A stretch of 64,000 nucleotides of DNA from Algoriphagus mannitolivorans DSM 15301 (lineage in GTDB: Bacteria; Bacteroidota; Bacteroidia; Cytophagales; Cyclobacteriaceae). Position 1 is the stretch's first letter. Each line of letters starts with the position of its first letter. Both the position numbers and the translations under genes were made by a program. Positions 45,468 to 54,298 of this stretch are shown piece by piece. Where the stretch lies: contig NZ_AUBV01000005.1 in assembly GCF_000429425.1 (NCBI RefSeq), positions 124,001-188,000 on the forward strand. Reading direction: 5' to 3'. Below the pieces are notes generated by a model. It was not told the DNA's origin and did not search any database. It was given only the letters and a program-made list of their open reading frames with translations.

Positions 45468-46349
45468 TTATTTAGTGGCTGTCATCGAATCCGCAACCAC
45501 GATCGTATAGTTTGCAATTTCGGCTTTCTCTTGGGTGCTCATCTTACTCCATTCAGACTCGGTGACTGTAGTGATCGATTTGATGGTGAGACCGGGTTTG
45601 ATTTTGTGGATCCACCAAATGATTCCCTGATTGTAATTGGAGTGGTAAGAGCCCTGAAAATGAAGTAATAAATCGCCTTTTTTAAAGTTTTGAAGGGAAA
45701 AGTGGGCCATTGTCGCATCTTTGGAGGCTTGGGCCGTCTGGATATTCAGCATGTTCGGTGGCACGTGTCCACCCATTTTGTCAGCCATTTCAGCATAGGC
45801 TTTGACCGTCGGGTCAAAGTACTTCTCCAAATCGGGACTGATTAGCTTTTTTGCCTCAGGGCTTAGTTTTTTCAAAGCATCCATTCCAAGGCTGTTGATC
45901 ATGGAGGCATATCTTCTCGGGATATTAGTTGCAATGAATCTCAGGTTCTTTGCTTTCGCAAATTCCAAAAGTGGCTTGTAATCCGTCTTGTAATTGCTCC
46001 AAAGCTGGGTGATTTCTGGGAGCATTTTGTCCTCAGCATAGAAGCCCGCCAGGTATTCATTCAGGACCAGTTGGTTGCCTGCCTCAAACATTTCAGCGCC
46101 GAAAAACAGCTTGTCTCCTTTGACCTCATAGAGGCTTTTGCTCACTTCTAATTGAAGCCAATGGGAAATTGGATTGTTATGATATTCCCCGAAAAACACC
46201 ATGTCGCTTTCGGCAAGATCTTTGATCATTTGATCGTACTCGGCGAGTTGCCCGTCGTTGCCAAATAATTGGTAGGCGGTTTTAGTTTGGGCTTGGGAAA
46301 ACCATGTGCTGCAAAAAAAGCACAGGCAAAGAAGCAGTACATTTCTCAT
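45468..46349 (-). CDS. ChaN/TraB-like iron-regulated protein family
   Basis: 293 residues with a signal peptide (VLLLCLCFFCSTWFSQAQ). The family hallmark is VFFGEYHNNPISHWLQLEV, followed by FGAEMFEAGNQLVLNEYL, NLRFIATNIPRRYASMI and the C-terminal LLLHFQGSYHSNYNQGIIWW. ChaN of Campylobacter binds haem as a dimer, and relatives may serve iron uptake or act as proteases; both are tentative here. Periplasmic, single gene. Confidence 0.88.
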   Translation of the reverse strand: MRNVLLLCLCFFCSTWFSQAQTKTAYQLFGNDGQLAEYDQMIKDLAESDMVFFGEYHNNPISHWLQLEVSKSLYEVKGDKLFFGAEMFEAGNQLVLNEYLAGFYAEDKMLPEITQLWSNYKTDYKPLLEFAKAKNLRFIATNIPRRYASMINSLGMDALKKLSPEAKKLISPDLEKYFDPTVKAYAEMADKMGGHVPPNMLNIQTAQASKDATMAHFSLQNFKKGDLLLHFQGSYHSNYNQGIIWWIHKIKPGLTIKSITTVTESEWSKMSTQEKAEIANYTIVVADSMTATK

Positions 46350-46444
46350 AAGTTTGGGTTGGTATTTTGGGTGATTTTATGTTCTCAACTATATCCCGAA
46401 TATGGATATTTTCCTCAATTGGGTAATCTAAATAAATGAATTAC

Positions 46445-47557
46445 TTATTTCTGCCAGAAAACCACTAGCCCATCTTTTCCGGCTACAGCAATATCTGGTT
46501 TGCTGTCCTTATTGAGATCTGCTACTGAAAAATAAATTCCAGATCCTTTTCCTTCGCCCAAAGGCCCATAGCTGATTACGTTTTTTACGAAATTCTTCCC
46601 GTCCCACTTGAAGTAATAAAGCCCTATTTCATCCTTTCCTCCGGGATCTTTCCCATTATGGGCACGGTGCCTCTTGCCCGTGATCAATTCATTTTTTCCA
46701 TCTCCGTCCAAGTCCACCCATTCCATGGTGTGGTATTGAGAATGGTAGGGATCAATACTATGTCTTAGGAAATCGATCCGGCCGTCTCTTTCGATTTGTT
46801 CCATCCAGTACAAGCCATAGTCGTGGCCATTGCCGAGGATCAGGTCATTTTTTCCATCGCCCGTCAGATCTGTCAAAATAATCGGGATGCTCAAATCCTT
46901 GAATCCATCCATGGGGTGGAAAGTCCATTCTCCGTGCCTTAAATCTGCAGGCGCCTCGTACCAGCCCATGGAGCTGATCAGGTCACCCCATCCATCCCCA
47001 TTGATATCCCCAAAACCAAGACCATGGCCTTGAGTTTCAAAGACCTCATATTTTTCAAATTGATTGGGGCCGACCCATTTGTAAAAAGCCAAGGGTTTTC
47101 TGGGAGTATTAGGCACAATTTCCAAAGTCCCATCCCCATCAATATCCCATGCCCGGATGGTTTCAATATTCCCGGTTTCGGCGATGAGATGTTCTTTCCA
47201 TTCTCCCGAATTGCCAGGGTTTTCCTTCCATATAAGTTTCCCCTCAAACCAGCCCCCGGTAATGAAGTCCATCTTTCCGTCACCGTTGACATCCATGGGA
47301 ATGGTGGCAAAGTCCTCGTAATATTCGCTGTATCGCTTCACCTGACCGATTAGATTTCGGTCAATAAATTCTGGCCCTTTGTACCAAAAACTACCCGAAA
47401 CCAAATCCAAATGACCATCTCCATCCACATCCAAAGTGCCGACGGATTCATAGCTTTCAAAAGCGATCACTTGTTTCTCAAAACGAAGATTCTTCGTCTG
47501 GGAAAAGGTGCAGGCACAGATCGAAAGAAAAGGAATCAGAAATAAGCGAGTTTTCAT
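46445..47557 (-). CDS. FG-GAP/VCBS repeat beta-propeller protein
   Basis: 370 residues with a signal peptide (MKTRLFLIPFLSICACTFSQ; a lipoprotein cysteine within it is possible). Seven calcium-loop repeats follow: DVDGDGHLDLVSG, DVNGDGKMDFITG, DIDGDGTLEIVPN, DINGDGWGDLISS, DLTGDGKNDLILG, DLDGDGKNELITG and DLNKDSKPDIAVA. That number makes one seven-bladed propeller. It is presumably an exported binding or scaffold protein; similar proteins occur beside the PVC-type haem proteins found next door. Confidence 0.92.
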   Translation of the reverse strand: MKTRLFLIPFLSICACTFSQTKNLRFEKQVIAFESYESVGTLDVDGDGHLDLVSGSFWYKGPEFIDRNLIGQVKRYSEYYEDFATIPMDVNGDGKMDFITGGWFEGKLIWKENPGNSGEWKEHLIAETGNIETIRAWDIDGDGTLEIVPNTPRKPLAFYKWVGPNQFEKYEVFETQGHGLGFGDINGDGWGDLISSMGWYEAPADLRHGEWTFHPMDGFKDLSIPIILTDLTGDGKNDLILGNGHDYGLYWMEQIERDGRIDFLRHSIDPYHSQYHTMEWVDLDGDGKNELITGKRHRAHNGKDPGGKDEIGLYYFKWDGKNFVKNVISYGPLGEGKGSGIYFSVADLNKDSKPDIAVAGKDGLVVFWQK

Positions 47558-47666
47558 GAAGTGCGATTTACGATTTTTGATTTACGACCTAGTAGATAAC
47601 GTGTGGACTCCTTCGAAGATCGTTCCCAATTTTCCAATCTTTCAATTTTTAAATTTTCCAATCCCC

Positions 47667-50600
47667 TCACTTCTCCATCGGATGCATTTTCAGCAATTCA
47701 GATGGGTTCCAGAATCCCTCTTTGTTTTTGGTTTCTTCCCGGATTTGTTTGACCAGTTCAGGAGAAATCGGGGAAGCTTTATTGCCAAAAGAGTTCCTTA
47801 CATAAGTCAAAACTGCAGCGACCTCCGTATCATTAAGCATCCCTTGAAATGGCGTCATGGGCACTTGGCCTGGATATTCCTGACCGTTAACTGTAATTGG
47901 ACCCAACAGACCATTCAATACTAGCTTCACCAATCGTTCTGGACTCCCTGTGACCCAAGGGGTGTTGCGAAGCGGAGGAAATCCAGAAGCAACCAGTCCC
48001 CCCCCGTTTTCTTGATGGCAAGTTCCACAGAAACCTTCTTTGGCGTAGATTTCTTTTCCAAGAACAAAGAGCTCCCGATCCGAACCCGTTAAGGAGGACT
48101 TGATGTCCTCTTCTTTTTTCTGAGCCACTGAAAGCCCATTGAGGTGAGCTACGGCAGTTTCCAAGGTTCTTGGAATCCAGGTATTATCATTTTTCTGCTT
48201 TTCTGCTTCCGCCAAAATCGGAAGGCCAATTTCTCTCGGCAACCAAGACGCGGCTGCAATGGCTTCCATACGAACTCTTCCATTGGAATCTTTTACCGCT
48301 TCCATCAAAAGGGAGGCTTGTTCCTTGACCTGATGACCTGTATATCTCAGTACTCGGACTGCGGCTGCTCTGGCCCGATAATCTGAGGACTTCAAGACTT
48401 CTCTCAAAAGGTCCTGATTGACCCGATTGATACCCCAAGTCACCCAAAGTGCTTCCAGACGATTGTGTTCATAATTGGGGTCGTTTTTATCAAGATTGGC
48501 TACCCAATTGCTGACGGCCTCAGAAACTTCCTGAGGATTTCTTCCCCGGAGTTCCCGCCGAGTTCGGTATCTGGTCCGGTATTCTGGAAGCTTAAGGTTT
48601 TCCAATAATTCAGAGATGCTTGCTCCATCGATTTTGGCAGGAGTCACCAATGGCCTGGAAGGATAAGTGAGACGGTAGATTCTGCCATGCACATGGTCCC
48701 GAAGAGGGTCTCTGGCATTGTGCTGCATGTGCCCGATCAGGATGTTGTGCCAATCCACTATGTAAAGGGAGCCATCAGGAGCAATTTCCATGTCTACAGG
48801 GCGGAAATTTCGGTCAGTGGAGACCATCAAGTCCTGTCTCCATTTTGTAGTGAACCCTACCGTATCTTCCAAAACCTGATGCTGTTTGGTCCCTAAAAAT
48901 CCAATGGTATTGTTAATTATCAAATCGCCCTGAATGTCTTCCGGAAAATGCCTGCTGGAAATAAATTCCAAGCCTGAGGTCGGTCGTACCATGTGGGCTT
49001 GCTCGATCAAATTGGGCCCCTTGAAATTTGCATTTCCATATCGGGGTAAGGTCGATCCCGGAAGCATCCAGTTGACATTGGGGCCGGAGGTTTCGGCATA
49101 AAAGTTTTGCCCCCAGTCATTAAAGGCTATTCCCCAAGGGTTGGGAATGGAGACTTGATTGACCCGCTCCAGCTTGTGTCGCTTGGGTTCATAGCGGTAG
49201 AAGCCCCCATTGGTAGCTCGGACAGGGCCATAGGAAGTTTCTACATTGGTATGCAAAAAGACTCCCTCGGCCATATAGATCGCCCCGCTCTCATCAGTAG
49301 TAAAAGCTGAAATCGCATGATGAGTGTCATGATCATCAAATCCGCTGAGCAAAATGGTTCTTTTGTCGGCTTTGTCATCCCCATTGGTGTCTTCCAACAA
49401 AATCAGATTGGGACTTTGAGAGACATAGACCCCTTCTGCAGCAATTTCAAATCCCACAGGAATATGCAGGTCCTCGGCAAAAGTGGTTTGTTTGTCTGCT
49501 TTGCCATCTCCGTCTGTATCCTCCAGAATAATCAGTTTGTCTTTGGGCCTAGGGTCTCCGGGTTTGTAATGAGGATAGCTGGGCATAGTAGCCACCCAAA
49601 GTCTTCCTTTGTTGTCAAAAGTAAGCTGAACGGGATTGGCCAGATCTGGAAACTCCTGCTCGGAGGCAAAAAGCTCCAGCTTATAGCCTTGAGGTACTTT
49701 GATAGTGCTCAGGGCCTCTTCTCCATACTTGTATTCCAGACTCCCGTTCGCCTGAGGATTAAAATTGGTCTCCACTTCAGGAAGGGGGCGGGTTTTGGCA
49801 TCGGCGGCAGCAAGGTCTTTCTTCCTGCCCAAATTGGCTTCCCAGATGGCGGTATCCCGTATCGCAGTCATTTGCCGGATTTTTTCAAGTTCGAAGGGGT
49901 AATTGTCCGGTCCAAAAGGATCATAGCGTCGGCCAAAGACATGGACTCCGTTCGGGATTTTGTAGTCATTGTGCCAAAGCCAGTTTTTCTCCCTTACTGC
50001 TTGGTGGATGAGTTCAAGATTAGCCTCAGCTTTCCGGCTTTCCTTGCCAAAAAGTTTGTCTGAAAGTAACAGGGCTAGTTTTCGGTAGCCTTCTTCATTG
50101 AGCTGGGATCCATCGATAGTCAAAGGTTCCTCTGAGGATTCGTACCACTTTTTACTCGCGCTAAAGGCATCCACAAAGACCAAGTCATGCTTTTTGGCTA
50201 TTTCCTGCATGGCCTCGGTGTAGAGTTTTAGGTTTTCATTTTCCTTTTTTCCATCGGGTACATCTTTAGAAGCAGAAAGATCTTCGAAGGCAATCGGGGA
50301 AACCAAGGCAAGTTGGGGCGCACTTTTCCCATTATACTGCTGGGATTTGGAGTGAAGAATCCAAGCCTCGAGTTCGTCTTTATAGTTTTGCAGTTTTTCT
50401 ATGCCTTGAAAGGATTCATTAAAGCCAAAAAAGCCGATCACGATATCTGCCTGTAATCGGGTAAGCCATTGGTCAGGTTTTTCCAAAAACCCTTCGCTGT
50501 TGGATTTGGTGGCATATTCTTCCTGAAAATCCTCCGCACCTGGAAAAGCCCAAGGATCATTGGTTCCAGATCGGGGACGAAACCCAGGAGTATCCCCCGG

Positions 50601-50822
50601 ATCGCAAAGATTTCGGATGAAAAGAGTGCTGTCAGGATAGCGCAGATGCATTTCAGTCTCAAACCAGCCAAATTCCATCATTCTTGATCCAAGGTTATTA
50701 CCCACTAGGGTAATTCTTGAATTTTTCCGGAGTTCCAAAGTTTTTTCAGGAGTGCAACGGATGAAAAAGAAAGTCAGCAGGATAATCCCAGCAAGTGGTA
50801 AAAACTTAAAGGAGGTCTTCAT
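47667..50822 (-). CDS. PVC-type haem-binding protein: degenerate SGNH, propeller, HEAT and cytochrome c
   Basis: 1051 residues. A probable lipoprotein signal (AGIILLTFFFIRCTPE, cysteine 23) leads into an SGNH-like domain (about 30-260). Its nucleophile block reads VGNNLGSRMMEFG (no GDS) and the last block DGSQLNEEGY (no DxxH histidine), so it is probably not a hydrolase. An NHL/sugar-dehydrogenase-like propeller follows (PQGYKLELFASEQEFPDL, IILEDTDGDGKADK), then HEAT-like helices, and finally a cytochrome c domain with FCGTCHQENGGG and methionine in VPMTPF. It may oxidise a sugar or alcohol in the periplasm. It is divergent from susC. Confidence 0.9.
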   Translation of the reverse strand: MKTSFKFLPLAGIILLTFFFIRCTPEKTLELRKNSRITLVGNNLGSRMMEFGWFETEMHLRYPDSTLFIRNLCDPGDTPGFRPRSGTNDPWAFPGAEDFQEEYATKSNSEGFLEKPDQWLTRLQADIVIGFFGFNESFQGIEKLQNYKDELEAWILHSKSQQYNGKSAPQLALVSPIAFEDLSASKDVPDGKKENENLKLYTEAMQEIAKKHDLVFVDAFSASKKWYESSEEPLTIDGSQLNEEGYRKLALLLSDKLFGKESRKAEANLELIHQAVREKNWLWHNDYKIPNGVHVFGRRYDPFGPDNYPFELEKIRQMTAIRDTAIWEANLGRKKDLAAADAKTRPLPEVETNFNPQANGSLEYKYGEEALSTIKVPQGYKLELFASEQEFPDLANPVQLTFDNKGRLWVATMPSYPHYKPGDPRPKDKLIILEDTDGDGKADKQTTFAEDLHIPVGFEIAAEGVYVSQSPNLILLEDTNGDDKADKRTILLSGFDDHDTHHAISAFTTDESGAIYMAEGVFLHTNVETSYGPVRATNGGFYRYEPKRHKLERVNQVSIPNPWGIAFNDWGQNFYAETSGPNVNWMLPGSTLPRYGNANFKGPNLIEQAHMVRPTSGLEFISSRHFPEDIQGDLIINNTIGFLGTKQHQVLEDTVGFTTKWRQDLMVSTDRNFRPVDMEIAPDGSLYIVDWHNILIGHMQHNARDPLRDHVHGRIYRLTYPSRPLVTPAKIDGASISELLENLKLPEYRTRYRTRRELRGRNPQEVSEAVSNWVANLDKNDPNYEHNRLEALWVTWGINRVNQDLLREVLKSSDYRARAAAVRVLRYTGHQVKEQASLLMEAVKDSNGRVRMEAIAAASWLPREIGLPILAEAEKQKNDNTWIPRTLETAVAHLNGLSVAQKKEEDIKSSLTGSDRELFVLGKEIYAKEGFCGTCHQENGGGLVASGFPPLRNTPWVTGSPERLVKLVLNGLLGPITVNGQEYPGQVPMTPFQGMLNDTEVAAVLTYVRNSFGNKASPISPELVKQIREETKNKEGFWNPSELLKMHPMEK

Positions 50823-50949
50823 TCGATAGTAGATTGGATACTAAGTATAGGGAGATTGGTATGATTTACCAATAGAAATTCTGGCAACGGAGAAATTAGA
50901 CTGTCGGATTATTCATTTGCCTAGAGTTTGCCAAATAATAATAAAACAG

Positions 50950-50966
50950 TGTCCTGAGCTGTCCCG
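50950..50966 (+). promoter_or_regulatory. TGTCCTG double motif, copy 1
   Basis: TGTCCTGAGCTGTCCCG: two TGTCC half-motifs exactly 10 bases apart. It matches copy 2 at 14 of 17 positions. It lies in the shared region between the divergent 1051-residue haem protein and susC. Confidence 0.6.
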
Positions 50967-51035
50967 ATTTTAACATCTTTTTTATCAACAGGAGCAAAAG
51001 AAAAGTTAAGCGGAGGGAATCCAATTTGATCGGGG

Positions 51036-51052
51036 TGTCCTGTGGTGTCCTG
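51036..51052 (+). promoter_or_regulatory. TGTCCTG double motif, copy 2
   Basis: TGTCCTGTGGTGTCCTG: the 10-base unit GGTGTCCTGT occurs twice head to tail at 51034-51053. It lies 112 bases before the susC ATG. Confidence 0.65.
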
Positions 51053-51083
51053 TGTTTTAGATGCTGATTTTCTGGGTTTTATG

Positions 51084-51100
51084 CAGGATTCAACAGGATA
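51084..51100 (-). promoter_or_regulatory. TGTCCTG double motif, copy 3 (inverted)
   Basis: On the plus strand CAGGATTCAACAGGATA; its reverse complement matches copy 2 at 13 of 17 positions. It forms an inverted pair with copy 2 across 31 bases, 64 bases before the susC ATG. Confidence 0.6.
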
Positions 51101-51163
51101 GGATTTGGGATATATCTATGAATCTTGGAATTGTATTTCTTATCAAACATTAAACCCGTGTAT

Positions 51164-54100
51164 ATGAATAACCACTATCTATCTAAGATAAAAGCCCGCT
51201 TTTTAGGGTTTTTATTTCTAATGCTGAGCGTCAGCATGGTGAGTTACGGGCAGTCACAAACCGTCAGAGGAGTTGTGAGATCTGCACCGGACAACGAGCC
51301 CGTCCCAGGGGCATTGGTACTTGTAAAAGGCACTCAAAAAGGATCAGTCACAGACATTGATGGTTCTTTTACCATAGATGCTAATCCAGGCCAGATTTTG
51401 GTCATCAGCTTTGTAGGATATACTTCTAAGGAGGTGCCTGTAGTTGCCGGACAAACCAACATCAATGTAAATCTTGACCTTTCTATGTCTGACCTTTCAG
51501 AGGTTGTGGTTGTTGGGTATGGTAGCCAAATTAAGAAAGAGGTGACGGGTGCTATCCAAACGGTGAACGAAGCTGAATTAAAAGACCTTCCAGTTTCTTC
51601 AGTAGCTCAAAAGCTTCAAGGACGATTGGCTGGAGTTCAGATCAACCAAACGACTGGTAAGCCTGGTCAAGGTATGAACGTGAGAATACGCGGCCAGCTA
51701 TCTGTTACCGGTGGAAGTGATCCATTGTATGTAGTGGATGGGTTTCCGATTACCGGAGATATCAATCAAATCAACCCAGACGAAATTTCGGATATATCTG
51801 TATTAAAGGACGCTGCCTCTACCTCACTTTACGGGTCAAGAGCTGCCAATGGAGTGGTTTTGATTACCACTAAAAAAGGTAAGGCAGGACAAACCAATGT
51901 GAATTTGAATGTATGGACAGGGTTCCAAACTGTGCCTGATAAAGGGAGATTGGAAATGATGAATGCGGAGGAATTCGCACAGTTTAAAAAAGAATATTAT
52001 GAGGATGCAGGTCAGGCTGTACCTGAGGTTTTTCAAAACCCTTCCCAATATCGGGACAAAAACAACGATTGGTATGATGCCATGCTCCAAACAGCTCCAA
52101 TTACCTCGTATAATTTGACCGTGACCTCAAATAAAGAAAGGGTAAATACGGCAATCATTGCGGGTGTATTTGATCAGAAAGGAGTGGTTGTAAATACCGA
52201 CTACCAAAGATATTCCCTGCGAATGAATACAGATTATCAGGTTTCTGATAAGGTAAATATTGGGGTGAATGTTGCGCCAAATTACGTTTATGACAATACT
52301 CCTAGAACTGATGGTACAAGAGGAACAGGTATTTTATTTAATGCCCTTCATACTTGGCCCGTCATGCCGATTTTTGATGAGCAAGGTGAATTGACGTTTT
52401 TTAATCGATTCCCATCCAATACCGGCAATATTTTCGCTTATCCCAACTGGGTAAGATCTGCACAGGAGATCATCAATGAGACCAAACAAACAAATGTTTT
52501 AGCGAATACCTATGCAGAATGGAGACCTATTCCTGGATTATCCATTAAATCTACATTCAATGCAGAAATCGGAAATTCCAGGTTTTTCTCCTTCAACCCA
52601 TCCACTGCTACTTCTGCTATCAATGTAGCAATACCTACAGTGGCCGTATCGGTGAGAGATGACATTGAAACATTTTCTTGGCTAAACGAAAACATTGTCA
52701 CTTACAGAAAATCTATCCAAGATCATTCGTTTGAATTACTAGGTGGTTTGTCAAATCAGCAGTTTAGAAGTGACAGAACAAGAATACAGGCGGATACTTA
52801 CGCAGATGATAGACTCCCTACAATCCAAGGCGCAATAAACGTCAACAGGGGTGGAACTCTTTCGGATGTCGCTGAGTGGTCACTCACTTCAATTTTTTCA
52901 AGATTAACTTATAATTATAAGGGTAAATACTTGCTTACTGCATCAGTAAGAGGTGATGGTTCATCAAGATTTGGATCTCAAAATAGATGGGGTGTTTTCC
53001 CTTCCACTTCGGTGGGTTGGGTTTTGTCTGATGAAGGTTTTCTACAAAACAACAAGACTGTTTCTTTTGCAAAGATTCGGGCAAGCTTTGGGGTAACGGG
53101 AAACAATAACATCGGTAACTACACGCAGTATGCCTTGGTAAATAATACTATCAATGCCGCTTTTGGTAATAATGTGGTTTCTGGTGCAGCCGTAACTTCT
53201 TTGGATAATCCCAACTTAGGATGGGAGACTACATCCCAATTTGATTTGGGATTTGACCTAGGGTTTTTGGATGACAGAATTCAGTTCACTTATGATTTTT
53301 ACACCAAAAACACAACTAATCTCTTGTTTGCTGTCCAAATTCCCCAAGAATCTGGCTTCACAAACTTCAATGATAACATTGGGGAGATTAAATTCTGGGG
53401 GCATGAATTTGCAATCAATGCAACACCTGTGACCGGCTCCTTTACTTGGTCAATTAATGCGAACCTATCGATTAACCGAAATGAGGTAATTTCTCTTGCA
53501 GATGGAATTGACCGTGTGTATGGTTCATGGCATATCACTCAGGTAGGAAAGCCATTTGGTCAATTTTATGGATTACAGAAGCTCGGTAATTATGCGAATG
53601 CCGAAGACTTGGCAAATTCTCCAAAAATCCCCGGTAGATCTACTGTAGGTAGTATCAAACTTAAGGATGTCAATGGCGATGGAGTGATCACCTTCGGTGG
53701 AGATAATGATGATAGAACCATTATAGGGAATCCATTCCCGGATTTTATCTATGGACTCGTCAACAATTTCAGGTATAAAAAATTTGATGCCAGCATCACT
53801 GCCTCAGGATCTCAGGGAAATGAAGTTTATATGAGACACTTATTTTCCACTGCGAATTTAGATGGGGTATTTAATATGGTTAGGAGAGCTAAAGACAGAT
53901 TTCGCTCGCCTGAAAATCCGGGTGAGGGAATATTCGGTACCACTGTCGGTGGAGGAAATGTCACAGGGGTAGAAAGGGATTGGCCTAACAGTAATTTTGT
54001 TTGGGATGCGTCCTATTTTACCATAAGAAACATTACAGTTGGATATACCTTCACTAATCTTTCTAAAACTGTAAAATCTGCGAGACTATACTTTTCCGGC

Positions 54101-54262
54101 CAAAACATGTGGGTGTTTACACCTTATTGGGGAGGGTCCAATCCTGAAGTGAGCAATCAGAATAATGGTCAGGGAGATGGTGGAAACTTAAGTCCAGGAG
54201 TTGATTTGGCTCCTTATCCAGTGCCAAGATCGATCACCTTTGGTGCCAATATCACCTTCTAA
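51164..54262 (+). CDS. SusC/RagA family TonB-dependent outer-membrane transporter
   Basis: 1032 residues from the ATG of MNNHYLSKIKARFLG; a start 39 bases earlier would precede the signal peptide without reason. A signal peptide ends at SYGQ. The carboxypeptidase-like domain follows (TVRGVVRSAPDNEPVPGALVLVKGTQKGSV...), then the TonB-box region, the plug (VVVGYGSQIKKEVTGAI, LQGRLAGVQ, VVDGFPI, ISVLKDAASTSLYGSRAANGV, all hallmark SusC motifs) and the 22-strand barrel ending in ITFGANITF. It has no N-terminal STN domain, so it does not signal through a SusC-linked anti-sigma. It imports an oligomeric substrate bound by the SusD partner. Confidence 0.97.
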   Translation: MNNHYLSKIKARFLGFLFLMLSVSMVSYGQSQTVRGVVRSAPDNEPVPGALVLVKGTQKGSVTDIDGSFTIDANPGQILVISFVGYTSKEVPVVAGQTNINVNLDLSMSDLSEVVVVGYGSQIKKEVTGAIQTVNEAELKDLPVSSVAQKLQGRLAGVQINQTTGKPGQGMNVRIRGQLSVTGGSDPLYVVDGFPITGDINQINPDEISDISVLKDAASTSLYGSRAANGVVLITTKKGKAGQTNVNLNVWTGFQTVPDKGRLEMMNAEEFAQFKKEYYEDAGQAVPEVFQNPSQYRDKNNDWYDAMLQTAPITSYNLTVTSNKERVNTAIIAGVFDQKGVVVNTDYQRYSLRMNTDYQVSDKVNIGVNVAPNYVYDNTPRTDGTRGTGILFNALHTWPVMPIFDEQGELTFFNRFPSNTGNIFAYPNWVRSAQEIINETKQTNVLANTYAEWRPIPGLSIKSTFNAEIGNSRFFSFNPSTATSAINVAIPTVAVSVRDDIETFSWLNENIVTYRKSIQDHSFELLGGLSNQQFRSDRTRIQADTYADDRLPTIQGAINVNRGGTLSDVAEWSLTSIFSRLTYNYKGKYLLTASVRGDGSSRFGSQNRWGVFPSTSVGWVLSDEGFLQNNKTVSFAKIRASFGVTGNNNIGNYTQYALVNNTINAAFGNNVVSGAAVTSLDNPNLGWETTSQFDLGFDLGFLDDRIQFTYDFYTKNTTNLLFAVQIPQESGFTNFNDNIGEIKFWGHEFAINATPVTGSFTWSINANLSINRNEVISLADGIDRVYGSWHITQVGKPFGQFYGLQKLGNYANAEDLANSPKIPGRSTVGSIKLKDVNGDGVITFGGDNDDRTIIGNPFPDFIYGLVNNFRYKKFDASITASGSQGNEVYMRHLFSTANLDGVFNMVRRAKDRFRSPENPGEGIFGTTVGGGNVTGVERDWPNSNFVWDASYFTIRNITVGYTFTNLSKTVKSARLYFSGQNMWVFTPYWGGSNPEVSNQNNGQGDGGNLSPGVDLAPYPVPRSITFGANITF

Positions 54263-54298
54263 TTGGCTGAAATCTGATCAATTCTAATCAACCTAAAC

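Noticed and set aside
49317..50063. 248-codon plus-strand frame
   Set aside because: It lies fully antisense to the 1051-residue haem protein, whose propeller motifs are clear, and its own product resembles nothing.
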